DNA from: Mucilaginibacter sp. OK268 | Lineage (GTDB): Bacteria; Bacteroidota; Bacteroidia; Sphingobacteriales; Sphingobacteriaceae | NCBI RefSeq assembly: GCF_900103125.1 | Contig: NZ_FNJV01000005.1 | Coordinates: forward strand, 248,001-312,000 | Length of the DNA stretch: 64,000 nt | Direction of reading: 5' to 3' | Shown: positions 63,199 to 64,000 of the stretch, one piece after another | Layout: each line of letters begins with the position of its first letter | Position numbering within the stretch: position 1 is the first letter of the stretch | Notes under the pieces: generated by a model | Databases searched by the model: none | The model's input: the letters and a program-made list of their open reading frames with translations, nothing else | What the model was told of the DNA's origin: nothing | Translations under genes and position numbers: made by a program

Positions 63199-64000
63199 TA
63201 CTGCGGTCAATAAGATCAGCTATTACCATGTGCTGTTACTCATGGCAAGTTTGCCTTTTGATCTTTTTTACAGCCACATTATCCTGATCAGCTTTACGCT
63301 GCATACCCTTATTCATTTGGATAAGGGCCGTTTACAATCATTGCGTTCATTTAAATTGCTGGTACTGCCTTCGGTTTTGTTTGTTACCATCATTGCTACG
63401 CTTTATACCATCAATCTGCACGCTGCCTTTACCGAGTGGACGTTGCGGATACCGCTTTTGCTGTTTCCGATTGTGTTTTTATTGAATGGCCTCGACCTGA
63501 AAAAGTACCGGGAAAATTTGTTGATGGCTTTTTCGCTGATCTGCGCATTAACCGTTTTTTGTTTGTTCGCGGTGGTTTTGGTAACTATCAGATTTTACCA
63601 TATGCCAATGAGTGCCATCTTTAGCGAAGGTTTTACCAATCATAATTTTGCGGGGCCGATACATATTCATGCCACTTTTTTTTCATTCCAGTTGGTTATA
63701 GCCTTGGTTTATCTCCTGTCTGTTTTAATAAAAGGAGGAACAACCAAATCGTTAAAAAGAATATATATCATTAGCTGTCTTATCCTGGTAAGCGGCATGG
63801 TTCAGCTAAGTTCCAAATCAATATTGGTTATTCTTTTCGTAGTTGGGAATGTGGTACTCCCCTTGTATTTACTAAAAGGCAGGCAACGGCGCAGATATAT
63901 GCTCACCGGACTGATAGCCACTGTAATAGGTATCGCCGGTATTTTAAGCATATCAACCTTCAGAGATCGTTATGTAACTCTTTTGAAAGAAGATATTTCA
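63173..64000 (+). CDS. O-antigen ligase/polymerase-like membrane protein (partial)
   Basis: An open frame starting at ATG 63173, 26 bases before the end of the previous gene, with no stop before the window ends (276 codons visible). It is very hydrophobic, with about seven membrane segments (for example YHVLLLMASLPFDLFYSHII and FKLLVLPSVLFVTIIATLY). The segment GFTNHNFAGPIHIHATFFSFQLVI followed by LILVSGMVQLSSKSILVILFVV resembles the O-antigen ligase/Wzy family, where the SSKS-like stretch is recurrent. The C-terminal part and the large loop are missing. Confidence 0.75.
   Translation, partial: MKQLLLINDTAVNKISYYHVLLLMASLPFDLFYSHIILISFTLHTLIHLDKGRLQSLRSFKLLVLPSVLFVTIIATLYTINLHAAFTEWTLRIPLLLFPIVFLLNGLDLKKYRENLLMAFSLICALTVFCLFAVVLVTIRFYHMPMSAIFSEGFTNHNFAGPIHIHATFFSFQLVIALVYLLSVLIKGGTTKSLKRIYIISCLILVSGMVQLSSKSILVILFVVGNVVLPLYLLKGRQRRRYMLTGLIATVIGIAGILSISTFRDRYVTLLKEDIS

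Overview
The window looks like chromosomal DNA of a member of the Bacteroidota, most likely a Sphingobacteriaceae such as Mucilaginibacter or a close relative (inference, no database search was possible). The pointers are a PorP/SprF plus type-B C-terminal-domain pair of the type IX secretion system, promoters of the form TTTG-N19-21-TAnnTTTG, a DUF5690 permease, a futalosine (Mqn) menaquinone pathway, an OmpA porin with thrombospondin-3 repeats, and AT-leaning intergenic DNA. I see no rRNA, tRNA, CRISPR array, insertion sequence or prophage. It reads as core chromosome with a few accessory pieces.

Layout. 1-5 kb: the tail of a ricin-lectin gene, a SnoaL-like protein, an aldo/keto reductase divergent from an M1 metallopeptidase with two Crp-like operators between them, a peptidase E and two orphan proteins. 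5-10 kb: a gyrA operon with two secreted TPR proteins. 10-16 kb: hemF flanked by two near-identical hairpins, an MFS permease, a cold shock protein, a 1-Cys peroxiredoxin and a membrane-anchored winged-helix regulator divergent from an Asp-box repeat protein. 17-22 kb: trehalose metabolism (GH15 hydrolase convergent with an OtsA-OtsB fusion). 22-27 kb: an SDR dehydrogenase and the menaquinone genes mqnA and mqnE with a histidine phosphatase. 27-32.5 kb: sulfur amino acid synthesis. A promoter, a SAM-I riboswitch and a short leader peptide ending CMCCCC precede metY-metX-hom, with a separate trans-sulfuration gene upstream. 33-39 kb: gpmA, an acetate-type permease, SRPBCC, OmpA, DinB-fold, OsmC and DUF3052 proteins. 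39-43.6 kb: a probable organophosphonate oxidation cluster (DUF5690 permease, PhnZ/TmpB-like HD oxygenase, two TmpA-like 2-oxoglutarate dioxygenases, one lacking an iron-ligand histidine). 44-56 kb: an ABC-type FtsX permease, DinB, an SpmA/SpmB fusion, then a T9SS cell-surface module and an ECF sigma factor coupled to a membrane-anchored barrel protein. 56-57 kb: a TetR regulator with an NAD-binding protein. 57-64 kb: a polysaccharide cluster of four glycosyltransferases and two Wzy/WaaL-like membrane proteins, the last leaving the window.

The best candidates for something undescribed are: (1) the stacked SAM-I riboswitch and poly-cysteine leader, which would let one operon sense both the product SAM and cysteine; (2) the phosphonate cluster with its apparently metal-site-broken dioxygenase paralogue; (3) a recurrent class of long intergenic hairpins, each built from its own short repeated word; and (4) a pair of about 138-nt AAGTGTTAAA-containing elements, each in the same orientation upstream of an unrelated gene.
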